Assembly (NCBI GenBank): GCA_013139435.1
Contig: WTAW01000338.1
Coordinates: 1-6,114 of the forward strand
Reading direction: 5' to 3'
From: Candidatus Aminicenantota bacterium
GTDB lineage: Bacteria > Acidobacteriota > Aminicenantia > Aminicenantales > Aminicenantaceae
Length of the DNA: 6,114 nucleotides
Under the pieces are notes generated by a model that ran no database searches, had not been told where the DNA came from, and worked only from the letters and a program-made list of their open reading frames with translations. Positions 1 through 5,624 of this stretch are shown here, piece after piece. The position numbers were made by a program, and so were the translations under genes. Every line of letters begins with the position of its first letter. Positions within the stretch are counted from its first letter, which is position 1.

Positions 1-644
1 AGTGCAGCTAATCCTTTGAAACTTGTTCCGTAACCAACGCTTGTTGGCACTGCGATGATGGGGACTTCTGTGATGCCTGCGATGACACTCGGCAGCGCTC
101 CTTCCATCCCAGCAGCTGTGATGATGACTCGGGCCTTCTTGATGGTGCCCAGCTCTCCGAATAGCCTGTGAAGGCCGGCCACACCGATGTCATAAATTTT
201 ATCGACTTCGTTACCCAATATCTCACAGGTCACTACTGCTTCTTCGGCGACAGGAATATCTGAGGTCCCCGCAGTAATGATGACGATGCGTCCTTTCCCG
301 GGAGGCGGGTTTTTTTGTTTCAGGTAGATGGCCTTAGCCAGGGAATTGTAGCGGGCTTTGGGGATTTGCTTCTTGATTTTTGTGTAGACTTTCGGCTCAA
401 CGCGTGTGATGAGAAGATTGCTGCCTTTTTTAAGAATGGCCTCGGCTATTTTCAAGATTTGAGTGTCCGTTTTTCCGGCTCCGAAGACCATCTCTGGGAA
501 TCCTCGCCGCAACTCTCTGTGGTGGTCGATCTTGGCAAAATTCAGGTCCTCGTAGGGAAAATCTTTCAGGATCTTCAGGGCGTCTTTGGGAGAAAGCTCC
601 CCCTTTTGAACTTGGATGAGGAGTTTTTCGAGCTGTTTGTTCAT
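1..644 (-). CDS. larB: LarB, pyridinium-3,5-biscarboxylic acid mononucleotide synthase (partial, C-terminus beyond left edge)
   Basis: Read on the minus strand from the ATG at 644, the frame stays open to base 1: 214 complete codons, about 85% of a usual LarB of roughly 250 residues. LarB carboxylates the pyridinium ring of nicotinic acid adenine dinucleotide and cleaves off AMP. This is the first step of the nickel-pincer nucleotide cofactor used by lactate racemase and other LarA-family enzymes; the protein is cytosolic. Visible family features are the N-terminal KIDHHRELRRGFPE block (about residues 38-51) and FGAGKT (54-59). The PurE-like AIR-carboxylase fold follows, with ITAGTSDIPVAEEA (123-136), DIGVAGLHRLF (152-162), AAGMEGALPSVIAG (177-190) and PTSVGYGTSFKGLAAL at the edge. 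An in-frame TAG four codons upstream of the ATG fixes the start. No good Shine-Dalgarno lies close: an AAGGAT sits about 20 nt upstream. It is divergent from lpxC. larC/larE partners, if present, would lie beyond the left edge. Confidence 0.93.
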   Translation of the reverse strand, partial: MNKQLEKLLIQVQKGELSPKDALKILKDFPYEDLNFAKIDHHRELRRGFPEMVFGAGKTDTQILKIAEAILKKGSNLLITRVEPKVYTKIKKQIPKARYNSLAKAIYLKQKNPPPGKGRIVIITAGTSDIPVAEEAVVTCEILGNEVDKIYDIGVAGLHRLFGELGTIKKARVIITAAGMEGALPSVIAGITEVPIIAVPTSVGYGTSFKGLAA

Positions 645-650
645 CGATTC

Positions 651-659
651 ATTCTAGCA
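651..659 (-). promoter_or_regulatory. Candidate extended -10 promoter of larB (possibly leaderless)
   Basis: On the minus strand the bases TGC-TAGAAT form an extended -10 element (TGN plus a 5/6 match to TATAAT). It lies six bases upstream of the larB ATG at 644, so the predicted transcript start falls on or next to the start codon, which would give a leaderless mRNA. The lack of a nearby Shine-Dalgarno sequence is consistent with this. No good -35 hexamer is found at 17 bp; a TTGTCA is present but only 13 bp away. The call rests on a short motif and is tentative. Confidence 0.3.
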
Positions 660-668
660 CAAATCCTT

Positions 669-698
669 TTGACAATGCCAGATGCACGAAGTTATACA
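669..698 (+). promoter_or_regulatory. Candidate sigma70-type promoter for lpxC
   Basis: A perfect TTGACA -35 hexamer (669-674) is followed after 18 bp by TATACA (693-698, 4/6 match to the -10 consensus). Transcription would begin near 705 and leave a leader of about 85 nt before the lpxC ATG at 790. A second -10-like TATACT (5/6 match, 766-771) lies closer to the gene but has only a poor -35. Neither has been tested. The perfect -35 in a divergent intergenic gap is the main support. Confidence 0.4.
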
Positions 699-789
699 TC
701 CACAGAGGAAACATTGAGGAATGTTTTCTTTTTTATGATGCCTAGATTCTTCTCATCTTCTCCATTATACTTAAGACGAAAATCACATA

Positions 790-1626
790 ATGGCTCAGAA
801 GGCAACGATAAAAAAGGAGATCTCGTTTTCCGGGGTCGGAGTTCATTCTGGACAGAATGTGGTGTGTTTGCTAAAACCCTCCACCTCTGGAGAGATCCTC
901 TTTTCCGTCAATGATGAAGAGAGCTTCGAGATCCGCATCGATCCCTTTCGGGTTGAATCCAGTTTCAGCTCTATCTTGACAGATGGTCAACGGAAGGTCC
1001 ACACGGTCGAGCATCTTTTGTCTGCCCTGTATGTTTTTGGCGTGGACAGCCTCGATATTGAGCTTGATGGGAGTGAAATACCCATATTGGACGGAAGCGC
1101 ATGGCCGATCGCCAATGCCCTCGAGGAGTGCGGAATTCAAACACTCCCGCAAAAAAAGACTTTTCTGAAAGTCACAAAGCCCTTTGTCGTTCGTGAAGAA
1201 AATGCTTCAATTTCGGTCGTTCCGGATGAGGAGTTCAAAATAAGTTACACGATCGAGTTCGATCATCCTGCCATTCAAAAACAGGCTCTGGACTTGGTCG
1301 TCAGTAAAGAAAGCTTTCTTGAGGAAATCGCTCCTGCCCGTACATTTGGATTTCTCAAGGATGTGGAGAGACTCTGGGATAAAGGACTGGCCTTAGGGGG
1401 TTCCTTAGAAAATGCCATCGTCCTTGATAAGAATGGTATCTTAAACGGGCCCCTTCGGTTTGATGACGAGTTTGTGCGCCATAAAATCGTAGATTTTATT
1501 GGAGACCTTTCTTTGATGGGGAATCCTCTAATCGGACATTTTAGTGCCCACAAAGCGGGACACTCCCTGCATCTCAAAGCTGTCCGCTTTCTCATCGAAA
1601 ATCCTGAAGTCTACACACTCCTCTAG
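790..1626 (+). CDS. lpxC: UDP-3-O-acyl-N-acetylglucosamine deacetylase LpxC
   Basis: The 278-residue product is a zinc-dependent deacetylase. It removes the acetyl group from UDP-3-O-acyl-GlcNAc, the committed and usually rate-controlling step of lipid A synthesis, in the cytosol. Signature motifs occur in order: GVGVHSG near the N-terminus (15-21); HTVEHLLSAL (71-80), holding a zinc-ligand His75 and the catalytic Glu74; EIPILDGSA (96-104); PARTFGF (182-188); RHKIVDFIGDL (230-240), holding zinc ligands His231 and Asp235; and HFSAHKAGH (250-258), with the catalytic His258. All metal and catalytic residues expected from the E. coli enzyme are present. The protein is slightly shorter than the roughly 305 residues of E. 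coli, mainly at the C-terminus. The ATG at 790 is the only start available, since an in-frame TAA lies at 772-774; its Shine-Dalgarno is weak. LpxC normally stands in an LPS or cell-division cluster. Here it sits upstream of a TPR-glmU-glmS unit, separated by an 84-bp gap with its own promoter candidate. Confidence 0.96.
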   Translation: MAQKATIKKEISFSGVGVHSGQNVVCLLKPSTSGEILFSVNDEESFEIRIDPFRVESSFSSILTDGQRKVHTVEHLLSALYVFGVDSLDIELDGSEIPILDGSAWPIANALEECGIQTLPQKKTFLKVTKPFVVREENASISVVPDEEFKISYTIEFDHPAIQKQALDLVVSKESFLEEIAPARTFGFLKDVERLWDKGLALGGSLENAIVLDKNGILNGPLRFDDEFVRHKIVDFIGDLSLMGNPLIGHFSAHKAGHSLHLKAVRFLIENPEVYTLL

Positions 1627-1642
1627 CCTTTCAATTAAAAGC

Positions 1643-1671
1643 TTGTCAACAGAAGGATTCTAAGATAAAAT
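1643..1671 (+). promoter_or_regulatory. Candidate sigma70-type promoter for the TPR-glmU-glmS unit
   Basis: TTGTCA (1643-1648, 5/6 match to the -35 consensus) and TAAAAT (1666-1671, 5/6 match to the -10) are separated by the optimal 17 bp. They lie in the AT-rich gap after lpxC. The expected start near 1678 gives a leader of about 33 nt to the GTG at 1711. No terminator is visible between lpxC and this site, so read-through from lpxC may add to expression. Confidence 0.55.
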
Positions 1672-1698
1672 GGTCAACACTTTGATTTTAATATTGTT

Positions 1699-1704
1699 AG
1701 GGAG
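1699..1704 (+). promoter_or_regulatory. Ribosome binding site supporting the GTG start at 1711
   Basis: AGGGAG lies six bases before the GTG at 1711. Going upstream in frame there is no ATG, GTG or TTG before the TAA at 1666-1668. Together these decide in favour of a GTG start for the TPR gene. Confidence 0.6.
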
Positions 1705-1710
1705 ATAAAA

Positions 1711-2223
1711 GTGGTTGCAGAGAAAGAAAAAAAGAAAGTAGATGGCTACGAAAATGCCGTGGTTTCCTTTGGTGAAGCGATCAAAGCTTTAAGGAAGGGC
1801 AATTATGAGAAAGCCGAGGAGTCGCTCAAGGCGCTGATGGAAAAATACGCTTCCGAAAAGGAACTTGTGGACCGTGCAAAAATTTATATAAAGATTTGCC
1901 GGGAAGGCAAGAAGAAGGAGTCAATGCCCTCGAAGACTTTCGATGATTTTTATGAGCATGGTATTTTCAAGTGGAATCAGGGAAACTATGAGGAAGCTTT
2001 ACAACTGTTCCAGAAGGCCATTGAGAAAGACCCAAGTCAGGCTAAGATCCTGTACTTCATGGCTGCGATTTATCAGACGATGGGGGATACTGATCAGTCT
2101 CTCGAATTCCTCAAGAAATCCATCCAGAAAGATAAGTATTTCAAGGTGTTAGCCCAGAATGACTCAGATTTTGAAACGTTGCGAGAAGATAAAAAGTTTA
2201 AGATATTAACCACGCTTGCATGA
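1711..2223 (+). CDS. Small cytosolic tetratricopeptide-repeat protein, function unknown
   Basis: The 170-residue product is very rich in Lys and Glu and has no signal peptide or membrane segment, so it is probably cytosolic. TPR-like helix pairs are visible at about 18-46 (LRKGNYEKAEESLKALMEKY), 79-110 (KWNQGNYEEALQLFQKAIEK) and 111-144 (AAIYQTMGDTDQSLEFLKKS), with a lysine-rich break around 62-75. The C-terminus has the DSDFETLREDKKFK motif (151-163), which commonly caps TPR arrays. TPR proteins are scaffolds for protein-protein contact and have no enzyme activity of their own. The gene starts with GTG behind an AGGGAG site. It ends in an ATGA overlap with glmU, so the two are likely translated together. 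That suggests, but does not show, a role linked to GlmU, GlmS or envelope-precursor supply. I do not recognise a named family. Confidence 0.88.
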   Translation: MVAEKEKKKVDGYENAVVSFGEAIKALRKGNYEKAEESLKALMEKYASEKELVDRAKIYIKICREGKKKESMPSKTFDDFYEHGIFKWNQGNYEEALQLFQKAIEKDPSQAKILYFMAAIYQTMGDTDQSLEFLKKSIQKDKYFKVLAQNDSDFETLREDKKFKILTTLA

Positions 2224-3599
2224 AAAAAGGCTTATCTGCTCTTATCCTTGCTGCTGGAAAGGGAACCAGATTTAAGTCGGATAAGATAAAAGTCCTCCAT
2301 CCCCTTATGGGGAAGTCCATGCTGCAGTGGGTGGTGGATTCTATCCAAAAGCTTGGACCTGATCGTATCCATATCGTCGTGGGGTATCAGAAGGATTTAG
2401 TCCAGGAGTCTCTGACTGGACAAAACATTGATTTTGTCTTCCAGAAGAAACAATTGGGAACAGCTCATGCCGTTTTGGCGGCACACGCCGCTCTAAAAAA
2501 GGAAGCAGACAGAGATCTCCTCATCATGAATGGGGATCTTCCATTGATCCGGGGTGAGACACTAAAACCGCTGCTCAGAAACCACAGAGAGAAAGGGAAT
2601 TCCTTAACCTTTCTAACCACTGATTTGGATGACCCCACCGGATTTGGACGGGTTATGCTTTCTGAAGACAAGATATTCAGGATCATCGAGGAGAAAGATG
2701 CCACTCCAGCCCAGAGAAAAGAGAAAGAGATCAATGTCGGCATTTATCTCTTTCGAATAAAGGATCTTCTTAAAGGCCTCTCCCAGGTCTCCAATAAAAA
2801 CAAAAAAGGGGAGTACTATCTCACAGATATGATCGAAATCCTATCGCGGAACGGCAGGAAGGTCGGAAAGTACAAGACAAGGAACACGGAGGAGATTGTT
2901 GGAGTTAACGATAGGTATGAGCTTGCTCGGGCCATTGATGTTCTTCGACTGAGGAAGATTAAATCCCTCACTGAGAGGGGAGTCACTGTTTACGATCCTG
3001 GATCGACATGGATCGATCACGATGTAAAGGTCGGAAGGGACACTGTTATTTACCCTTCGGTCATCCTGGAAGGAGAGTCCGTCATCGGAAGCCATTGCAC
3101 GCTTTATCCCTATGTTCATATGATCGATACCCGGGTCGGAAAAAGAGTTAAACTTCTCTCTTCTTCAATGATCGAACAGAGTGTTATCCAGGATGATGCC
3201 CGGGTGGGTCCTTTTACGCATCTCAGGCCCAATACAATCATCCGGCAGGGGGCCAAGGTCGGCAATTTTGTGGAAATGAAAAACACGGATTTTGGCCGGC
3301 ACTCCAAAGCCGGGCATCTCTCCTATCTGGGGGATGCGGATATTCAGGAAGACGTCAATATCGGTGCCGGGACGATCACGTGCAATTATGATGGAGCAAG
3401 GAAGAGTAGAACCAAGATCGAATCGGGTGCGTTTATCGGTTCTGGAACAGAACTGGTTGCGCCTGTGAAGATAGGGAAGAGAGCCTATGTGGGCGCGGGT
3501 TCCACGATCACCAAGGATGTGTCCCCGGAAGCTCTGGCTGTTTCCCGAAGTCGTCAGCAAGAGAAGCCGGATTGGGCTAAGAGAAAAAGGAAAAAATAA
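2220..3599 (+). CDS. glmU: Bifunctional GlmU: glucosamine-1-phosphate acetyltransferase / GlcNAc-1-phosphate uridyltransferase
   Basis: The 459-residue protein makes UDP-GlcNAc from glucosamine-1-phosphate, acetyl-CoA and UTP; it has the usual family length (E. coli 456). The N-terminal pyrophosphorylase domain (about 1-230) shows LILAAGKGTRF (8-18), KVLHPL (24-29), QLGTAHAV (78-85), NGDLPL (104-109, metal-binding Asp106) and GVND (228-231, Asn230). The C-terminal left-handed beta-helix acetyltransferase domain (about 253-440) shows imperfect hexapeptide repeats. It keeps the residues matching the E. coli active site: Arg336 in HLRP, Lys354 in EMKN, His366 and Tyr369 in HLSYLGD, Asn380, and Lys395 after NYDGA. 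Both activities are therefore expected to be intact. The tail is strongly basic (KRKRKK). The ATG overlaps the TPR stop codon (ATGA) and has no Shine-Dalgarno of its own, so initiation probably depends on translational coupling. The stop overlaps the glmS start by one base. Confidence 0.97.
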   Translation: MKKGLSALILAAGKGTRFKSDKIKVLHPLMGKSMLQWVVDSIQKLGPDRIHIVVGYQKDLVQESLTGQNIDFVFQKKQLGTAHAVLAAHAALKKEADRDLLIMNGDLPLIRGETLKPLLRNHREKGNSLTFLTTDLDDPTGFGRVMLSEDKIFRIIEEKDATPAQRKEKEINVGIYLFRIKDLLKGLSQVSNKNKKGEYYLTDMIEILSRNGRKVGKYKTRNTEEIVGVNDRYELARAIDVLRLRKIKSLTERGVTVYDPGSTWIDHDVKVGRDTVIYPSVILEGESVIGSHCTLYPYVHMIDTRVGKRVKLLSSSMIEQSVIQDDARVGPFTHLRPNTIIRQGAKVGNFVEMKNTDFGRHSKAGHLSYLGDADIQEDVNIGAGTITCNYDGARKSRTKIESGAFIGSGTELVAPVKIGKRAYVGAGSTITKDVSPEALAVSRSRQQEKPDWAKRKRKK

Positions 3600-5428
3600 T
3601 GTGTGGAATAATCGGATATATCGGACCCAAAAACATTGTGCCCCTTCTTATCGATGGATTAAAGAAGTTGGAGTACAGGGGGTATGACTCAGCTGGGATC
3701 GCAGTCGTCGACTCGGGAAAATTGTATCTTCAGCGGGTGAAAGGAAAGATCAACGAGCTAGAGAGCACTCTGGAAGGAGAAACTGTTTCCGGGCAATACG
3801 GTTTAGGACACACACGATGGGCAACACACGGTCGTCCTTCAGAGGAGAATGCCCATCCTCACCGCGATTGCACCGGTTCTATCGTCGTGGTTCACAATGG
3901 GATCATCGAGAACTACTTGACCTTGAAGAAAATGCTTAGAGAGGAAGGCCACGAGTTCGTTTCCGAAACGGATACGGAAGTCATCGCTCATTTGATTGAG
4001 AAGTATTTCGAGGACAAATTGGAAGTGGCTGTCCAGAAAGCCCTCAAGGAGCTGGAAGGCGATTTTGCCATCTCAGCGATCTCCACAAAGGACAAGGAAA
4101 AAATCGTGGCAGCCAAATCGGGTCCACCTGCAGTTGTAGGGATAGGAGAGGGTGAATATCTTATTTCCTCTGATATCAATCCCTTGCTTTCGCACACACA
4201 AGACGTTGTTTTTCTTGAGGATGGAGAGATGGCCATCATTCGGAAGGATGGTGTGGAATTCAGAGATTTTGACGGAAAGCCACTTGATAAGCCTGCGGAA
4301 CGCTTGGCCTGGAACCCTCTCATGATAGAGAAGAGAGGCTATAAACATTTCATGCTCAAGGAAATCTTCGAACAACCTCAAGTGCTCCGGGATACCTTCG
4401 AAGGGAGGATTTCACTGGATTCGGGGACAGTGAATCTGGGAGAGATAGAGATCTCCCCCACAAATTTGAGAGAGATCTCCCGAGTTGTTATCATCGCTTG
4501 TGGCACGTCCTATCATGCCGCACTCATGGGACGATACCTCATCGAGACTTTAGCCCGTGTGTCGGTCGATGTTGAGTATGCCTCTGAATACCGTTATCGA
4601 GATTTTATCCTCGATCAGAACTCGCTTGTTGTTGTTGTTTCACAGTCTGGAGAGACGGCGGATACGCTGGCAGCTCTACGAGCTGTGAAAAAGGGCAACC
4701 CGTTGACTCTGGCCATCTGTAATGTGATCAATTCATCGATTGCCAGAGAGTCCCTGGGAGTCCTTTCCACTCATGCTGGCCCTGAGATCGGGGTTGCCGC
4801 GACAAAGACATTTTCTGCTCAGATGGCGGCCCTGGCTCTGCTGGCGATTCATCTTGCTCAGATCAAAAAGACGATCGACAGCCAGGAAAGCCTCGCTCTT
4901 ATTCAGGATCTCCAGCGAATCCCGCACAAGATCGAAATGATCCTCAACGAAGCGGATATTGTCGAGAAATTGGCATGGGATTTTGTGCCGTTTTCGCATT
5001 TCCTCTATTTGGGACGATGGATCAACTTTCCCATTGCGCTCGAAGGCGCGTTGAAACTCAAGGAGATCTCATACATGCATGCCGAAGGATATGCAGGGGG
5101 TGAGATGAAACATGGTCCCATCGCTCTCATTGATGAGAAAATGCCCACGATGGCTATCGTGCCCAAAGATAGGGTCTATGATAAGATGCTGAGCAACATT
5201 TCTGAGATCAAAGCACGTGTGGGGCACATTTTAGCCGTGGCCTTTCAAGAGGATGAAGACATCCGGGATAGGGTGGATGATGTTATCCCCATCCCCTCAA
5301 CGAACCAGCTCTTCACGCCCTTTTTAACGACGGTCCCGCTTCAGCTCTTCGCCTATTACATCGCAGCCATTCGGGGTGCCGATGTGGATCAGCCCCGCAA
5401 CCTCGCCAAATCCGTCACCGTCGAATAA
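3599..5428 (+). CDS. glmS: Glutamine--fructose-6-phosphate aminotransferase (isomerising), GlmS
   Basis: The 609-residue product matches the E. coli length. It converts fructose-6-phosphate and glutamine to glucosamine-6-phosphate, the entry step of the hexosamine pathway. The N-terminal Ntn-type glutaminase domain begins MCGIIGYIG, so Cys2 becomes the N-terminal nucleophile after Met removal. It carries HTRWATHG (71-78), HNGIIENY (99-106) and SETDTEV (122-128). Two SIS sugar-isomerase domains follow, with CGTSYHA (301-307), SQSGETADT (348-356), GVAATKTFSAQ (398-408), EGALKLKEISY (482-492, Lys486 and Glu489) and GEMKHGPIAL (501-510, His505). The conserved tail NLAKSVTVE (601-609) includes Lys604. 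The gene is complete and all key residues are present. An AAGGA site (3587-3591) lies seven bases before the ATG, and the stop of glmU overlaps the start (TAATG). There is no room for a glmS ribozyme between the genes. The TAA stop runs directly into a long inverted repeat. Confidence 0.98.
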   Translation: MCGIIGYIGPKNIVPLLIDGLKKLEYRGYDSAGIAVVDSGKLYLQRVKGKINELESTLEGETVSGQYGLGHTRWATHGRPSEENAHPHRDCTGSIVVVHNGIIENYLTLKKMLREEGHEFVSETDTEVIAHLIEKYFEDKLEVAVQKALKELEGDFAISAISTKDKEKIVAAKSGPPAVVGIGEGEYLISSDINPLLSHTQDVVFLEDGEMAIIRKDGVEFRDFDGKPLDKPAERLAWNPLMIEKRGYKHFMLKEIFEQPQVLRDTFEGRISLDSGTVNLGEIEISPTNLREISRVVIIACGTSYHAALMGRYLIETLARVSVDVEYASEYRYRDFILDQNSLVVVVSQSGETADTLAALRAVKKGNPLTLAICNVINSSIARESLGVLSTHAGPEIGVAATKTFSAQMAALALLAIHLAQIKKTIDSQESLALIQDLQRIPHKIEMILNEADIVEKLAWDFVPFSHFLYLGRWINFPIALEGALKLKEISYMHAEGYAGGEMKHGPIALIDEKMPTMAIVPKDRVYDKMLSNISEIKARVGHILAVAFQEDEDIRDRVDDVIPIPSTNQLFTPFLTTVPLQLFAYYIAAIRGADVDQPRNLAKSVTVE

Positions 5429-5483
5429 AAGGGGACAGTCCCTTTTTTCCAGGGGTAATCAAAAAAAGGGACTGTCCCCTTTT
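5427..5483. terminator. 22-bp perfect inverted repeat at the glmS stop; probable bidirectional terminator or palindromic insertion
   Basis: The left arm (5427-5448) and right arm (5462-5483) are exact reverse complements over 22 bases around a 13-base loop. Each arm has a GGGAC/GTCCC mini-palindrome flanked by A and T runs, so each arm can also fold alone. The left arm (GGGA-CAG-TCCC followed by six T) resembles a small intrinsic terminator in its own right. The full hairpin is followed by TTTT on the plus strand and by TTTTATT on the minus strand, so it could stop transcription from glmS and from the convergent receptor gene. The last two bases of the glmS TAA are part of the arm. The near-perfect symmetry and nested palindromes look more like a mobile palindromic repeat recruited as a terminator than an ordinary one. 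Confidence 0.7.
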
Positions 5484-5489
5484 GTCACT

Positions 5490-5514
5490 GTAGGGTCCAT
5501 TCCCCGAATGGACC
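5490..5514 (+). repeat. REP-like unit 1: GTAG plus 9-bp hairpin
   Basis: GTAG (5490-5493) directly abuts a perfect hairpin: GGTCCATTC (5494-5502), loop CCC, GAATGGACC (5506-5514). A GTAG-type tetranucleotide at the foot of a hairpin is the hallmark of REP sequences recognised by REP-associated tyrosine transposases (RAYT/TnpA-REP, Y1 HUH family). It stands six bases after the terminator-like palindrome. Confidence 0.7.
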
Positions 5515-5598
5515 GCTCGGTGAACGCATCCTGGATCGGTCAGCTCGGGGAGCTGACCCTACATGTGAGGCATCGGACCGTTTGAGGAATGGACCCTA
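5491..5598. repeat. 108-bp element bounded by 13-bp inverted repeats (BIME/MITE-like)
   Basis: The sequence TAGGGTCCATTCC at 5491-5503 recurs as its exact reverse complement at 5586-5598. The right end looks like a third, degenerate REP half: CTAG replaces GTAG and the matching stem half is missing. Enclosed are REP-like unit 2 and a short unstructured spacer. No coding region is supported inside. The element fills most of the gap between two convergent genes, a typical site for REP and MITE copies. A non-autonomous element moved by a transposase encoded elsewhere is the likeliest reading. Confidence 0.6.
5538..5562 (-). repeat. REP-like unit 2, inverted, with compensatory stem changes
   Basis: On the minus strand this reads GTAG (5562-5559), then GGTCAGCTC, loop CCC, GAGCTGACC down to 5538. 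It has the same layout, loop and outer stem as unit 1, in the opposite direction. Three stem pairs (5, 6 and 7 from the base) differ from unit 1, and in each case both partners have changed, so pairing is kept. An inverted pair of REP units is the arrangement of a BIME. Confidence 0.7.
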
Positions 5599-5624
5599 GA
5601 TAACAAGAGAACCTCTCTCTTATT

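Noticed and set aside
8..226. A 72-codon minus-strand frame inside larB
   Set aside because: The LarB family motifs lie in another minus-strand frame that is open from 644 to 1. This one is a shadow.
694..707. A DnaA-box-like ATCCACA in the larB/lpxC gap
   Set aside because: It is a single 7/9 match with no second box, AT-rich unwinding region or dnaA/dnaN context, so no origin is supported.
315..914. A 199-codon open frame on the plus strand running from inside larB into lpxC
   Set aside because: It is antisense to the clear LarB frame and overlaps the lpxC start. The translation has no recognisable motif, so it is a shadow of the codon pattern.
2465..3560. Several 60-130 codon minus-strand frames opposite glmU
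   Set aside because: All are antisense to a gene with intact catalytic motifs throughout; none shows family motifs or a ribosome site.
3560..3600. A glmS ribozyme or riboswitch before glmS
   Set aside because: glmU and glmS overlap by one base, leaving no leader. Only a plain Shine-Dalgarno sequence is present.
5376..5585. A 69-codon plus-strand frame across the glmS end and the palindromes
   Set aside because: It overlaps the conserved glmS tail in another frame and then translates hairpin repeats, so it is unlikely to be coding.
5605..5624. A small AGAGA/TCTCT inverted repeat after the receptor stop codon
   Set aside because: The stem is only 5-6 A/T-rich pairs with a poor T tract on the minus strand. 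It is too weak to call a terminator beside the strong palindrome at 5427-5483.
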